DNA of 64,000 bases from Mastigias papua. Lineage: Eukaryota; Cnidaria; Scyphozoa; Rhizostomeae; Mastigiidae. The notes beneath the pieces are model-generated. The model did not search any database. It saw nothing but the letters and a program-made list of their open reading frames with translations, and was not told the origin of the DNA. The translations under genes and the position numbers were made by a program. The DNA is taken from NCBI GenBank assembly GCA_964019165.1, contig OZ025279.1, positions 2,501,456-2,565,455 of the forward strand, in the 5' to 3' direction. The first letter of the stretch is position 1. Each line of letters begins with the position of its first letter. Positions 1-44,300 of this stretch are shown in pieces.

Positions 1-898
1 ATGTCATTGTGAAAACTAGCTCTGGAACCTTAGGCCCTTTTCTTTCCATCAATATCTTCACTTCTTTCTCTTCCCTTCTTCTCATATATTGGTTAATATC
101 CTCCTATGCCATAAAACATTTCGATACTTAATTTCAAGCACTTTCAACAAAATAACTTGAGTTTTTTCTATAGTTACCGAAACTTCGTTCTTTAATGGAC
201 TAGTACCAACTAGTAGCGTCAAAGGTCAATGATTCAAAGAACAACGAAGGCTGTAATTACGATCTTCTCTCACTTTCCGTCCGGCAGCTACTTGGTACCT
301 GGTCACCCTATCTCACGTAGTCAACAGGGTGGAGTTAATGTTCTCTCTAACAGATACCGCCCAAACCGTTTAAAATTTTAGGTGTCCTCCTTCCAAGTCT
401 TTATACAATAATCGTATACCCATGCCTATATCGACAAAACAATGTACTGTATTTAATAGTGTATATCATGCTGTAATGTACTTGGTTGCGCAACATAAAC
501 CAAGGTATACTCTAAAAGTCTTTTTATAAGAAAGTTTTCGTCCAGTATAGAAAATGTCCAGAGATTTTTCATGATTTTTATACTGAAACTCTCTAAAAAC
601 TTTCGTAGCCATGATTGTCGAGTTTGTATAACACCGCAGCGTTGCTGCTGTTGCACAGGCTGACAGGCACTACACAAACACAACACTCAAGAAACAAAAT
701 ATTAAAACATATTACAACAAGAAATCTAAACAAATTAAGTAAAAGAGATGATAGCCTTGCTTGAACTTTGGAATTTTAAAAATTGAACTTTCTTAACTGT
801 TGGGCAGTTGAGTACTGCCTTCTTATAAATCGCATTCGTATACAAAAATATGTATGTATATCGATGGCATAATTCAAAATGAGTTATCATGGACATAC

Positions 899-3800
899 CA
901 GATGAAGAATATCACCAAAAAGAGTAAAAATTTCCGTCTCACGCGCTTCATCAAATTTCTTTGAGTGTTTGTGTAAATCATACTAACCAGACCAATGTTC
1001 TCTTTAACTGAAGCAAAGACATAAATTTTGTTTCGGGACAATGAGTGATAAACAGAGTCAGGGACGCCGGAAGGATTAAAAATTAAGGGGGCAGTGTTTC
1101 ACAAAGGGGCACTTTGATTATGTCTGTTTATATTTATACAAAAATTAAGGGGGTAGTGTTTCGTCATCGTTATCGACATCCATATCACCATAATCATCAT
1201 AATAATGATCATACTGTTGGCCCCATAAAGAGTAGTGGAACATTAACATACAATTTTAAACTGACTTAAATCAATTTAACAAATTTCAATATCAATTTGC
1301 ATAAAAGCAGGATAAGTTTAGTTTTAACTGAACAGAGAATGCAAATGAGAAAGTCTACAATAACGAAAATAATATTGCCAGGCTTCAAAAAAGACCTTTT
1401 TAGGGCTGGGTCAAAAGTGGGTCAAAAGTTGTTGAAGTTTCCCCGCAAAAGGGCACTACATGAAAGGCAGGAGGGGCGCTGCCCCATTCTGCCACCCTCT
1501 CCGGCACCTATGAACAGAGCTAGATAAAAAAACTTAAATTGATTTGATTTATATCTTGCTGTTTGAATTGGCAAATGCATGAGTGATACACAGATCGAAT
1601 AAATGAAAAATTGATTTATCGATCATTCAGTGCACAGCGTAATAAAACCATCGTGAAAATCGTGTCTAGTATCAGGAATGCAAATAAAAGCTGTGCTTTG
1701 ATTTGCCTAACTAATCACTTACACAAAATTGCAGGACTGACTTCAAAAGGAGTAAAACAGTGATTGCATTTATAGAATTGATAGGAATACCTTGACGGTC
1801 AATTGCATAAAGGAAGGCTGACATGAGAAGCATCACTATGGCTATTGCAGACACCCAAACAATGACATTAGCAATAACATATCTTGACGAGTTGCAGTTT
1901 CTGGAAGATAAAAATTTCAATCGTTTGGAATTTATTAAATCGTCCCACTACTGAAAAATAGGCCACAAGCGAATGGGGTAGGTTATGTGCTGCTGTATGA
2001 CACTAATTCTATCTATGTAAATGTTCACCTTATTTCGTAAAAATATTCCAGTAAAAACATTTAAACATCACATATTCTGTCCATATCTGGTATGGATGTG
2101 TCAATACAGGAAGAAAAATCTGCTCTGTTTTGAAAGAGAGATCAAAATGGTACGGAAAATTGTGGACTTGAATTCAATCACAATTAGAAATTCTTCACCA
2201 CCATTAGAAAGTCAAGATCCAATTTGAATTAGAAGATAATTAGCTGACACATTTGCATTAAATCATCGAAGAAGAGATTAAGAGGAATCTAGATGAAATG
2301 CTTTTGATATCTGGGAATATCGAGTTTAGCTCTGTTGCCAAAAAAGCCCCCAACAGGTCAGTGTTGTGAAAAAATGGCGACAATCAAATGCATTAGGTAT
2401 TACAGCACAGCAATACAACGAAATCAAACAAGCAACTAGAAGTGCTTCTTAGATTTGTCCAGCTTGCCTCGATATAGTACCTTAACGGTACAAAGGGTAT
2501 AAGCCCGCCAGAATACTAATAATGCTATAAACGCTCAAGAAGATCTACTAGTTAAAATGCAGGCTTGGGAATAGCAGCGGCACAGATAAACTTACGGAGT
2601 CTAATTATGGACATCAACGAGGTAGCGCTTCTACTAAAGGACACGTACAAAGCTCCAGGCACGCCTGCCCGCACCGAGGGCAGGGGGGGCAAGGCTCCTA
2701 TTGAGGGCACATTATAAACACTTTTGCACTAAAATAATCAAGTCCTTGGAAAGGGCAGGAGGGGCAGCTGCCCCCCTTGCCCCCCCCCAGCGTAGGCGTC
2801 CCTGCAAAACTCTGCTATCACTGACATCCACCTATCTATAGAGTACTAAATTAACAATCGCAAATTTCCCACTGATGGGGTATGAAATAAAACACTAGAA
2901 GAAAAAGGGTAGAGAGATAGTGGAGTTAAAATCTATCTTGAAGAAAGGATTATTGAGGTAGGCAAATCCCGAAAAAATAACATGAAACCTGCAAGGTCAC
3001 TGTACCCTCCAAGAAGATGTTTATTGGCAAAGCTCATAGTATGCCAAAAAGAGATTGTTTATACAGAAAACTTCGCCCAGGTCTTGAGTAAATGTATCAA
3101 ACGAGGAGAAATTCATGGATGATTTGTGATCTGAACTCTGACCTAACACCATAGATGTACCTTTCCAAGGAAGTGTGATGGAGCGCCGTAGATATCAAAT
3201 GAATGGGAAGTACATCGAAAGCTTAAAGTGAAATAACAAGACCTCTCAAGAGAGGCTGAAACCAAATACCAGAGGGATCAGTCAAATGAGGTAAATAACA
3301 AGCATGAAAATTGTTAAAGACTTATTAAAAAGTTACCGATATAAGAAGAGGAATTATAATAGGTCCAACAAAATCCAAAGAACAGGAAAAAATTGCTTTA
3401 GAAATAGAGAAAGCTCAAGCCAGGGATCAATTTTACTTTGATATTGGCGGGCAAATGGCAGAAATAATACCACAAAATACCAAAAAATGAGAGTGAACAC
3501 AATTATAGAACAGCTCATCAACGACAAGACCCAGTTTATGACAGGCTCTATTGAAGCAAATGAGCCCACCAGCTCTACTCAAAGCAGTAGGAGCAGATTC
3601 AATCACTGGTGTAGATTACAGAATACTACAATGCAGCATTATAGATAGTCCAGAGCAAGGCTGGGGAAATACGTTTTCTATGGGGCCTACAAAAGGAGCG
3701 GAAAATATTGTGGAGGTCCAGACCACAAGGCTGAACACAATTCCACATAATGTTATTGACATTGTCGTGTACGTGAGCAAACAACAATTTCAAAGTAAAA

Positions 3801-6800
3801 ATACAGCCTTAATGCATGAGACGTAATCACAAAATATATCTGTTTTACAATTTCAAAGTAACCTTCAACGGGCCACTCTGAGCCAGCCAAAGGGCCGTAC
3901 GAAAATGGCCCATGGGCCCTGCAGTGTACAAGTCTATATCAGAGCGCATTTCCAAGCAGCCTGTAGATAATAAGGATTTAATTGTTAACTTTTATTCACA
4001 TAAAATCTCTTTAGAGCTACCAGGACTTCTAGTAAATTCTCAAATGCTTTCCTAAACTGACATATCAAAAAGCCACTTAATGCAACAATAAAAGCCTGGA
4101 GATATAATATGCACAAATATACAAATACATCTAATTTATTAAAAAAAGATTGCATGAATCAAAAATGTAAATTATAATGTGTATTTGACTCAGATGACCT
4201 GCCAAAGTCTTGAAATCCTACGAATATTAACTAACTTAAATTGATTGATTCAACAACACAAGAAAGAGGCTAATCTTAATGCATAAAAGCTGACAGACGA
4301 ACAACACTTTCCTCTGTAATAGTAAAGCTGATCATGGTTAATAAACTGTGAAAGAAACCGTTTTGCAATTTCCAAAGTGCATCAAATACTGAGAAAATTG
4401 CATTGCACATGATCTTTCAAATTGCGTTGCATTCATTTTTAACAAAACGATTCAGTTACGTGACATAACAAGGAAGAGCAGAGTAGAACAGATGACCTAT
4501 GTATATTAGCTTCAAAAAGAAGCACTGCAGATTAAAATTGCGTCATACACAACAACTTCCTGAGGCTTACAAGAATGCAAACTTAGTTGCTATTCACATA
4601 GTACATACGCACAAATAGTGGAAGATTTTGACCCCTCCCACCCTTGTACGTAAGCATATGCATTTCAAACCACTCCCTGTCTGCACACGTACTTTCACAT
4701 TCACCCCCCTGCGATGGGTTGTCAATGAATGTGATGACTCAGTCCGATTTTAACTCCTAGAAATACACCATATTGTCTTTGATAGGTGAGGACAGAGTTA
4801 GATTTAACTTTAACATTGCGTACGTATTTGTTGTCAGGGCCCCATCCCTTGAACCCAAACATATACTATTCGATCAGCCCCCCTTCTTCCATTGTGACTA
4901 ACGTAGTGTGAATGATTCCTACTCTGGCAACCATGCTAGGCCACAGGATCGAAAACAATCAACAGAGATTTTCTATGAGGTTTTCGTACTGAACGCTTAC
5001 CGTAAGCTATCTGACTTGTCAAATTTGAATACCTCTATGAGCACAGTGAAGATTAATGCCAGGCCCCAGCAAGGCAAATAATGGAATATCAGCCGGCTGT
5101 AACAGAAATTGCACAGTGCTAACACCATTGAACAAAAGCAATAAAACATGGGTAGGTGAACTCCAGCCTGTGGGCCAACTCCAGCCCATATAAAACGCAT
5201 AGTAACTAATATCATATCATAATGAGCTTGCAACGAATTTCTCAACTAATATTTGCTATGAATCTTCTATGAAACTCAAAACAATGTATCTCCATTCGCA
5301 CTCCCCTCCCCCACTTTTGCAGAACCCATAGCTAATTTTCAGCATGTAGGGAAAATTGCCTTAAGAATCATGGCCCTTCAGTAATTATGCTGCTTTTGTC
5401 ACTTTGTTGCTTCTTTGTGTCTTACTGTAAGTAAAGATTTGAGAGGTACCACTGAAGGAAATTTTTCAGTAAAGCTACTATTAGCCTCCCCAAAAAGCAC
5501 CCCAAAAAGCATCCCCCATTGTACTTCTGGGCCTTACTCAGATGTAATCTTTTATTGCTACACTCCCCACTCAAAAGCCCTTCAGCATGGCACTGTATAT
5601 AGTCAGTAAGAAATAATGGGTTATAACATGAGTAAAACTCAAGCTTTGCAGCAAATTAAAGCAAGACCTTGATCAAAAGCAGAAGTCATTGTATCAGATG
5701 GCATACCAGTTTATCCTATGTACTTGTAAACAGACATCTACAAAATACATCAAGGTCCAACATGTTGAAGCAATGTAGCCAAAATCGGAGAGAAACTGGA
5801 ACAAGACAAAAAGACAAGTTATGAAACAATGCTCTTCAAATGGTCTGCCCAAATGGGTTGTCCATAAAAGTATATTCATATTATTTGTTCCAAATCTCTT
5901 GTCCAAGTAGTCAATTATTAGAGTAGGTGTCTTATTTTTCATCCCCTCCCCCCCCCCCCGGATGTGCAGCCAGTAAGATGCAATCTGGTCCAGGTGGCAA
6001 AGTACCAATCACTACCTGGGTCCTCAGATGTAGCATCAGTACAGACATTCCTTAACTGGGTGTTGCTGGCACTTTTCTCTACCATACCCCGAAATGGGCA
6101 TAATGCCTTGCTAGCCACCCTGTAATTATGATCCATGACAGCTCTTGATCCTGGCTTAATTATGTGGAAGGAAAACACTTTTCAAATACTTTGGCAAATT
6201 AACGAGTACACAGTAAATATGTATTTCTTCCCCAAAATACCTGCAGCTCAATACATCTATACAACAACCCATTTGGGCAACAGAACAGTGAATCCAGCAG
6301 ATTGTTTACAGCCCCCTAAACATAAACCCCATGTGTTGATGATTATCAGACAGTATAGCATGAAAAGGGAATTGCATTATTGGCAATTGTGAGGAATAAC
6401 AGAATTTTATCTTCACAAATCCCACCTCCTTAAACTTTTATCAGTATGTCAAATCTCTCAATAAAGAAGAATATTTTTACAATTTTTCTATAAATCAATT
6501 AATAATTTAGAAATTACAAACTTAAATTACAGTGGCACAGAACTAATAAATACTATTTCAGAGAGCAAACAGCTCTCAACTACACCACTGTACAAGTGAT
6601 TTGCATGTTGAAATCACAGGAGGTGTGATCTAGCACATCCCTCTTGCAGCCATCATAGGCAATGAACAATACAACCACTGACAGATAACTAGCACAAGTG
6701 CTGTTCCTATTCCAAAAGGGATCCTGCACTCAATGAAATCATAAAGTATGCTGAGTTGATCCCCAGGTGCCACCAGGTACATTAAATTAAATTTTAATAC

Positions 6801-8007
6801 CTATCCCACAACCACAACAGACATGTGCTTGATCACTATTGGAACACATCTGGTAAAGAAAAAATATAATGAATAAATAGATACAGTATTTACACCCAAA
6901 GTATGACCAGCATTTTCATAGCAGTGTTTGTAGATTGTCCATGTAACAAATTCTATTCTATTGCCTAAAAACCTGAAGATTGCAAATTATTTGAAATTAC
7001 TTACAGTAACAGCAAGCATCCCATCAATGTCTGTTAGTGAAATGTTTCCAGAAATCATGCCATTCTGATAGGATTTGTGAGACAACAGCAATGTCAAACC
7101 AAACATAGCAGATGCTGAAAATTGAGAAAAAACTGTTGGGTGCATGAAAACTTGAATTACCTTACTGCAAAAGAACGAGGGAAATTGTTAACATAAGCAG
7201 TGATTCATTGGACCTTCTCATTCAAGAAAGCCATCTCATAGAAATGGATAAATCTAATTCAAAGTCAATTCAAAACAACCTGTCATTTCTGATGTTTTCT
7301 AGGCTGCATTGGGAAAAAGAGCACTTTGGCTGGATATGCAGTTGGAAATCTCAAAGTGTGCAGTGTGTAAGGTTATCAAACGCACACTTCAGGCGTGCAC
7401 ACAGCAAATGAGTCACGTTCTACATCCGTCCACAGTCAATTATCAACTTCTTTTTTCACAACAGCATTAGATAGAAACAACAAAATATTTTGATTCTATA
7501 ATGAACCACACTTGCATCATTCCCTCCCAGTTCTATAAATGCCCTTTTGATCAAGTGTGAAATGCCAGTTTCCAGAAAATATCTCATGTGTGTGCAACCG
7601 CCATACTTCCCACCCCATCGACAACAAGGATTTCCATCTGAGCCAAGCTGCAATTTCCAGTAGCACCATAAGTTGCAGCCTACTGTGCCTGGATGCCATA
7701 CAGAATAACTTGCATAATACCTAAAAATCAAGCTATTGACTAAAAACTGATTCGTACTCAAGCAGGACAGAGCATTGCACAGTGCCAAGTTGAAAACAAT
7801 GTGAGGATTAGATGATGGTTTGTGTCTGGTATCATATTTCTTCAGGTATGACTTCCAAAGCAACAGCTGGCAAACGGAACCCAAAAGTCCAAAGCACGCT
7901 GAAGTTAACAGGCCAGATCCAAAACATATTCTAAATAAGCTGGTAAATGGACTGCAAAATATTGATCTAAAGTGAAACCCTACAGCTCCATCCATACTGT
8001 CATCCAT
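899..8007 (-). CDS. GPR143: GPR143-like G-protein-coupled receptor (partial; 3' end beyond the left edge)
   Basis: Hand-spliced exons, all with AG acceptors and GT donors in matching phase: 8007-7758, 7114-7005, 6800-6696, 5795-5707, 5096-5001, 1900-1791, 1007-899. They give about 290 residues. TM1 has FRICFGSGLLTSACFGLL, like the CLGSGG region of GPR143. TM2 is IVFNLALCNALSCLTSAMFG. The TM3 cysteine is near residue 145, followed by STCWTLMYFVDVCL. TM4 has FHYLPCWGLALIF, matching the family HxxxWGLA. A second-loop cysteine (RNC, near 219) precedes TM5. The loop before TM6 has IYTNTQRNLMKRVRRKF, matching the family IYTENERRM segment. TM7 and the C-tail are missing because the gene leaves the window. 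The family (human GPR143, about 404 aa) is a melanosomal/endolysosomal receptor proposed to bind L-DOPA. Here ligand and location are unknown. The start is the ATG at 8007-8005. The donor of exon 3 could be 6 nt further downstream. A GPR157-type receptor is a less likely alternative. Confidence 0.8.
1059..1512. mobile_element. hAT-like non-autonomous element, 454 bp, in a GPR143 intron
   Basis: The ends are inverted repeats: CAGGGACGCCGG on the left and, read on the minus strand, CATAGGTGCCGG on the right. The flanks are AACAGAGT (1051-1058) and AACAGAGC (1513-1520), an 8-bp target duplication with one mismatch. Inside, a segment beginning ATTAAGGGGG occurs twice (about 1078 and 1145). There is no transposase. 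It lies between GPR143 exons 6 and 7. Confidence 0.7.
2656..2804. mobile_element. hAT-like MITE copy A, 149 bp
   Basis: It starts CAGGCACGCCTGCCC and ends with the reverse complement of CAGGGACGCCTACGC. It is flanked by CAAAGCTC (2648-2655) and CAAAACTC (2805-2812), 8 bp with one mismatch. Its sequence is closely similar along its length to 8130-8274. It lies in a GPR143 intron. Confidence 0.8.
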
Positions 8008-8129
8008 CAAGGCATAGTACTCTCATCTACTTGAGAAGGAGACTAAAGCAAAATGGAAGAGAAAGCAGGAAGTGGTAACTCACCGCGCCAATTTTGATTT
8101 TGAATATGGAGCCATCCATTGACCTTAGA

Positions 8130-8274
8130 CAGGCACGCCTGCCCGCACCGGGGACAGGGGGCAAGGTTCCTATTGAGGGCGCATTATAAGCATTTTTGCA
8201 CTAAAATAAGTAAGTCCTTGGAAAGAGCAGGAGGGGCAGCTGTCCCCCCTGCCCCCCCAGCGTAGGCGTCCCTG
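8130..8274. mobile_element. hAT-like MITE copy B, 145 bp, just upstream of GPR143
   Basis: Same family as 2656-2804. An exact 8-bp target duplication, ACCTTAGA, flanks it at 8122-8129 and 8275-8282. It sits about 120 bp upstream of the GPR143 start codon, so it may fall in the promoter or 5' UTR. Confidence 0.85.
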
Positions 8275-8457
8275 ACCTTAGAGATCAGAAATTGTTCTCA
8301 TCTGCCTGTCTCGCCTAACAGGATGATGTTACAAGGAAACTCAGAAGTAAATTGCGATCTTCTTGGAAGCCATTATTCAGAAATGGCCGAGAAATCAAAA
8401 TTTTATTCAAATGCGTTTTCGTGACATTACTTCTATTTTTCATGATTCAGCAGTTGT

Positions 8458-8590
8458 ACGCTTTTTTATAAGGAACCTACATATAGAATGCCAAATATTT
8501 AAAGAACTTATACTACTAAAGGAAAATTCCCTAATGAACTTTTCAGTTTAAAAGTTGCTATAACAGCAAACATCAAGAATTAGACTAGAA
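8458..8590. repeat. Partial copy of the 59.2-59.7 kb repeat family
   Basis: Read on the minus strand, this stretch matches about 59568-59704. Shared features include TTTAGTAGTATAAGTTCTTT, a GCTTTTTTATAAGGAA-like end and a TATAACAGCAA segment. Confidence 0.6.
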
Positions 8591-9777
8591 ATATAGAATA
8601 GAAACAACAATTGACTTGCTGGTTAAAATATTTTTGCGCTAGGTAATATCTTTCAAAGCAAACAGAATGTCGTTCAAAGACCAGAAATTGAATATCAAAG
8701 ATTCGACACGTCCTGGAAGTTTCAAAGATCAATTGAAAGTAACAGAATTACATAGATAGATGTGCCATTTCCAAGAGCACTATTTGCATTATTGCCAATG
8801 CAATTCGACTCTTTTACCTCCACTTTCTCATGAACAATGATCACACTCTTGAATACTTGTAGATGGATTAGGAAAACAGAGAGTGTTTCAGTTACTGGTA
8901 TATTTAAAATATAATTAATATGTGTAATTTTCTTAGAACAAATGTTGCTGATTTCTAAAACCGAACTGAAAATACAAGTTATATGCTCTAGGCGCTCTTT
9001 GTAAGATATAAGATCTGTGTTCAGCTTGTACAAACACTACAAATATAACAAGCCAGCACTGCACGGCGAAGGAAAATTGCATAAAGAAATACATTTATAA
9101 TTACGAACGAAATTAAGTAACGATGGATATGGTGAGGGTATGAGATGACAAATGGACACAGGTTTTTGGCTAACCAGAACTGTACAAGTTAAGAAGGGGA
9201 TTTAGTGATCCCAGCGTCCCTAAACCTCAATGTAAACACCTTTTGGTTACAATCCTAAGAAAACGAAGAATCTGGAACCATCGAACACGTATCCTTGGCA
9301 ATCAATCTAATGTACGCATGTTTCAATGCAATCGAGTTCCTAGTAACAACGCATTCATAGCTAATCTTCGGCCATATCATCTCCCAACATTGTTTGTTCA
9401 AGTATTCACACTATAAATGCACCATAAAAAAACTCGGCAAGCTATTCATAAAATTTCCATAAATTCTAGTAATAGATTCATGCGATAGCCAAAGGACTGT
9501 TAATTCACACACCAAATAGAAGACTGATGTATAAATTGTCTTTGTGCAGCTCTGATCATCGTTTTAGTGGCTATGACGATGCATACGTTTGCTGATATAC
9601 AAACTGTGGACAATCTGAATAGCAAAAAGGCCTATCCGACATACAACTTAACATATAACTCTGTACGTAAGTAACACATAATACAAAAATATAATCAGTG
9701 CAAAACGTCGTTAAAACAGCTCAGATGAAGGGCAATCACACTGTGATGACAGATTTTCAATTAGTCGTTCAGTTTTA

Positions 9778-10114
9778 GGCCCCATTCATACTATTACGTT
9801 TTTGAACAAAAACGGATCTGTTTAGTTCAGTTGTTGGCTTTGCGTTCACATAAGTTCGCCCCAAAAACGGAGCTAAAGGGAAAACGTTGATAAAAAATGG
9901 AGCTAAATAAAAACGGAAACACCGCCAAGTAGATGCGCTTCTGAGGACAAATGTGAACACCAATTGATAAAACATACTTTTCTTTGAAAATGTAGTAGTG
10001 TAAACAAAACAAACAAACAGCTAAGTTTTTGGGAGCAAAACCGGATGTGATCGTTGTGCACTGCTATGTTCTACAAAATCTTCGGAATGCCCCACTATAA
10101 TAAAACAAAGGGCC
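9778..10114. mobile_element. Possible TA-flanked MITE, 337 bp
   Basis: The left end is TA-GGCCCCATTCATACT and the right end is AAAGGGCC-TA, giving short GGCCC inverted termini and TA on both sides. Internal wording such as AACGGAGCTAAA recurs. The inverted ends are short, so this is a candidate only. Confidence 0.35.
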
Positions 10115-10970
10115 TAAAAAAAGCTTCCATGTCACAAATGTTTCAACCTAGAAAATTTCACGGTGAAATCTAGAAACATACCAAAATAAGATTTTTTTAA
10201 TGGTGTCCAATTATTGTCTGGGAAGCGCTCGATCTATGAATAATCATAATGAAACTAGAATGTATTTGGTGAGTTGGAAAAGACTAAATTATAACTACCT
10301 AGAATATTAGTATCTAAATATTATTCTTTCCGGATCTTAATTAACCAATAATATTGTAAATTTTTGCATTACAATTTAGCTCAAGAGATCTAATGTATAA
10401 ATAATTCAGGATGATAAATTCGATTACAATGCATTAATATGGGTGTTTGAACTTTTTAAGATGAAGGAACTAAGACCTATACGTGACACTTCATATCACA
10501 TGCAAGATCTGATTTGCACCTCGAAACCTAAGCAAAAACTGCTTCATTTCCAAGTTATGAAAGTTGCGAGGCCAGATACGGGTAGAAACAAGACAGGTCT
10601 TCTGCTCAAAATCTAAGTTTGCTAAAAATCAGTGAAATTTCTTTGATTAACGGAAATTTCACCGTAGCGCGTTCTTGTTGTGGGATGTAGCAACCTTAAC
10701 TAATGCTACAGGAAAATGGGTATTTTGCTGAAAAACACAATGAAATGGGGGGAATAAGGACTATCACACAATACTTAGCAGATACAAAGTGTGACAGATG
10801 TATATCCGAAAAAGGCTTGCTTCCAATTCCGTCAATTGACACTCCGGATATGAGGTTAGATAATAGATCTTATTCCTATGCGAAGCTATGAATCAACTAG
10901 TATAACGGGCGAAAAAGTTTGTGAAAAGAACTGGAAATTCATTAATACATATCTAATAAATTTTTCTAAT

Positions 10971-41368
<30,398 letters not shown>

Positions 41369-44178
41369 CTCGTAGCTTTGCTATAGTGTATACAAATTAT
41401 AAGTACTGAATTTATTTTCCAGGGAATACATGTTTACTCTCAAGCCGTGACTAACCTTGATATTTCCTGAAATCATAATGAAGTCTATTCTCAATTGGCA
41501 TCAGAACGCAATAAAAGAGGTAATTGTTTATGGCTGTAATCAAATGGCATTGTACCAGCCTGCATTGTATGTTCTACGATAAATGAGCAATAGGTGGTCG
41601 TCTCAATAAGGTACATTTTCTCTAGCCTCTCATAAGGTGCCATTCAGTTCTTGCGTGACTACAATTGATTCCAAATTGGCCACAGTACAAATGTAGATGC
41701 AAAAGTGTCATTACTGGGAGAAGAACTGTATTAGGTGCCTATTACAAATGGCAATCATAGCATATTCAAGTCACTCTCACACAATGGTCATTACAGAATG
41801 TTGAAAGGGTTTATCCAAAGAGCGTGGGAATTTTGGGATGTCTCAAATCTAGTTAGCTCTTCATATAAAGGGCTTCTTGTTTCATTCTTCTCCACTTGTA
41901 CTCAGTGCCTCCTGGAGAGTGGGTTGCATTTTGAGTGCATGTATTCTGTAGGAAGGACCCTTCAAACATACGATACAAACTTTGGTGTTTACTTTCAAGA
42001 GTTTTGACTTGTTTAACTATCCGATCTTTTGAGGCCCTACGCTACGGCAACTTGCCATTCACCTGCCCTTGAGGGGCGTACCGATATGGGATGTGGGTGT
42101 GACAACTTGGCCTCCCCATTTTTGCAGCACTGTCAGTAATCCTTTCGCTCATTAATTAAATTTGCCATAGCAATCGTGCTTGTGTGTAATTATGCTGCCG
42201 CATCAGTAATTAGGTGCCTTGTTCAAACCTGTAGGTATATTTTGCCCCACCCTCCCACCACTCAAGAATCCTTTGGCATACCACTGGTATCAGTGTCGAG
42301 GGGACTAGTCCAACGACACATGATAGGGAATTCTATGGTTCGAACAACTCTCCACGAGGAACAAAAGAGAACTGTTCATATTTCTGATGTGTCAACAATG
42401 TGTCACTTTTTATAAATTGTAGCAGCTCTTGCCTTCTAGTTGCCGATCAAAGATCATTTCAGACATACAACATCTTTGTTTTCAAATGTCAAAAGGTCTG
42501 AAAAATATTTAGGATTTGTCAACAAATTCAATGGTTTTTTGAGAATATGATGTTTAGTTTGTGATAAGTCTCATTCTTTCCACCTTTCAAGTTAATTTGG
42601 CGGTGCCTTAGTAACTTTATGTGATTTGCGAACATTTAATTATACAATTTAATGCTTGAAGGGCTTCTCATATTTAAGACATTTCCACCACAATGCTATG
42701 CAACTGGTGAAAAGATTCAAGAAACTGGTGTCTACAACAAATTCCTTTTTTAAATTCACATCAAAGATTCGTATTGTTCATACTGTTTTTTAGTGTCCTC
42801 GTCTCAAATCGACTTTTCTTTTTTAACCTGAAGCCACCTTGTTCTGTGTCTTGCTTTTACCTATTCCTTTTTAATAATATCGATGCAGAAATTTGCTAGA
42901 AGCAACAAAATACGAGTAGTGTTTAAGCTAAATCAAAACAGATCAAAGTTCCCTGTTTGATTTATAGTAAGTTGTGACTGCAATTACTTGGTTAGGAATT
43001 CGCCCCCAGCATGCAGTTGAGATACCGTTGCTAACTGCAACACATAAAATCGAAATAACAGGTTGTCGTCATTCTAGATCTTAGAAAACTGTTGAAGTTT
43101 TGATTATCCTTAGATGCAATTTGGATTGGAACGTGGAATCTTCACTTCCCAATTCGAATATTCCAAACATTCCTATAGACCATTTGCATGGCTTCTAATA
43201 TTGGATTTGAGTACCACATGGATCCTGCATAGAGCCTATTCTGTTTCCACCATTTAATGTATCTATCTACCACTTGTTTTAACGAGTAGACATCCAAATG
43301 TATACATCGATGAAACAACTATTTTGGAAAGAACTTTTAAAGAAATAACAGGCTGCAGCATAGGACAATTCTTCCATTTCTGGTATCAGAATAACAGACT
43401 AAAATAATGATGATGGAAACTTTCATTTGGTCAAACCAAAAAATAGAGTGGAAATGCTAAACTTAATCTGTTCAACCAACCCTCAAAACTCTGGAATTGG
43501 TTGCATACTCACAAAGATCAATAAACAAGTTTATGTCACTAAATACTACCTATGAAAAGCTTAAAAGATTAGGAGATATCCACTCTTTATTTCTACTACA
43601 AAATATGTAGTAAGATGATCTCATACAGGTATTTATTATTTGCTTATTGAGGAACAGAAGTTCATTCTCTAATAACCAAGGACCTGTATCTATATATCTA
43701 GCAAAGGTTATAGTACTGAAAACAGTAAACAATGTAGTCATTACAAAAGTTTGCAAGAGCTTGTAGTTTTTCTACACGTATTTTTTTTTTATAAGAAAGT
43801 GTTTTATAAGAAAGTAGTACTCGATTCGTCATAAGTTAAGAAAGTTCAGTACTGGATTTTGCAAACCTAAGAAAGTTTAAAAATTTGTTTTTATCCAATA
43901 AAGATACACAAGCAAAACTATGAATAAACTTCATCCTGTGACCAATTAGAGTTAGTCAGGAATTGCACTTCAACAACTTCCAATAGTATGTATATACACA
44001 GGAAACATGATTTTCTCCCAAATTTTCAGATTAAAAACACGTGTTATGTACTGTGTTGAGTTCTATTAACCAAGAAATTCAGTTTTTGCCCTAAGAGAGT
44101 CTTAAGAAAGTTTGAGTACTGGGGTCATTTCAAACTTTCTTTTAAAAAAAAACCTGTATCCTTGGAAATCTGGGATTG

Positions 44179-44300
<122 letters not shown>

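Larger units (their letters stand above)
8275..10970. other. Intergenic region between GPR143 (5' end) and the RhoGAP gene (3' end)
   Basis: No coding sequence is recognised. It should contain the GPR143 promoter at its left and the 3' UTR of the RhoGAP gene at its right. A partial copy of an AT-rich repeat lies at about 8458-8590, and a possible MITE at 9778-10114. Confidence 0.6.

Noticed and set aside
1297..1527. 76-codon plus-strand open frame
   Set aside because: It lies inside the hAT-like element at 1059-1512 and has no recognisable motif.
7456..7757. Extension of GPR143 exon 1 through the open frame to 7456
   Set aside because: The frame stays open by chance past the GT at 7757. Splicing there to 7114 restores a continuous TM2 in phase, while the extension breaks the receptor pattern.
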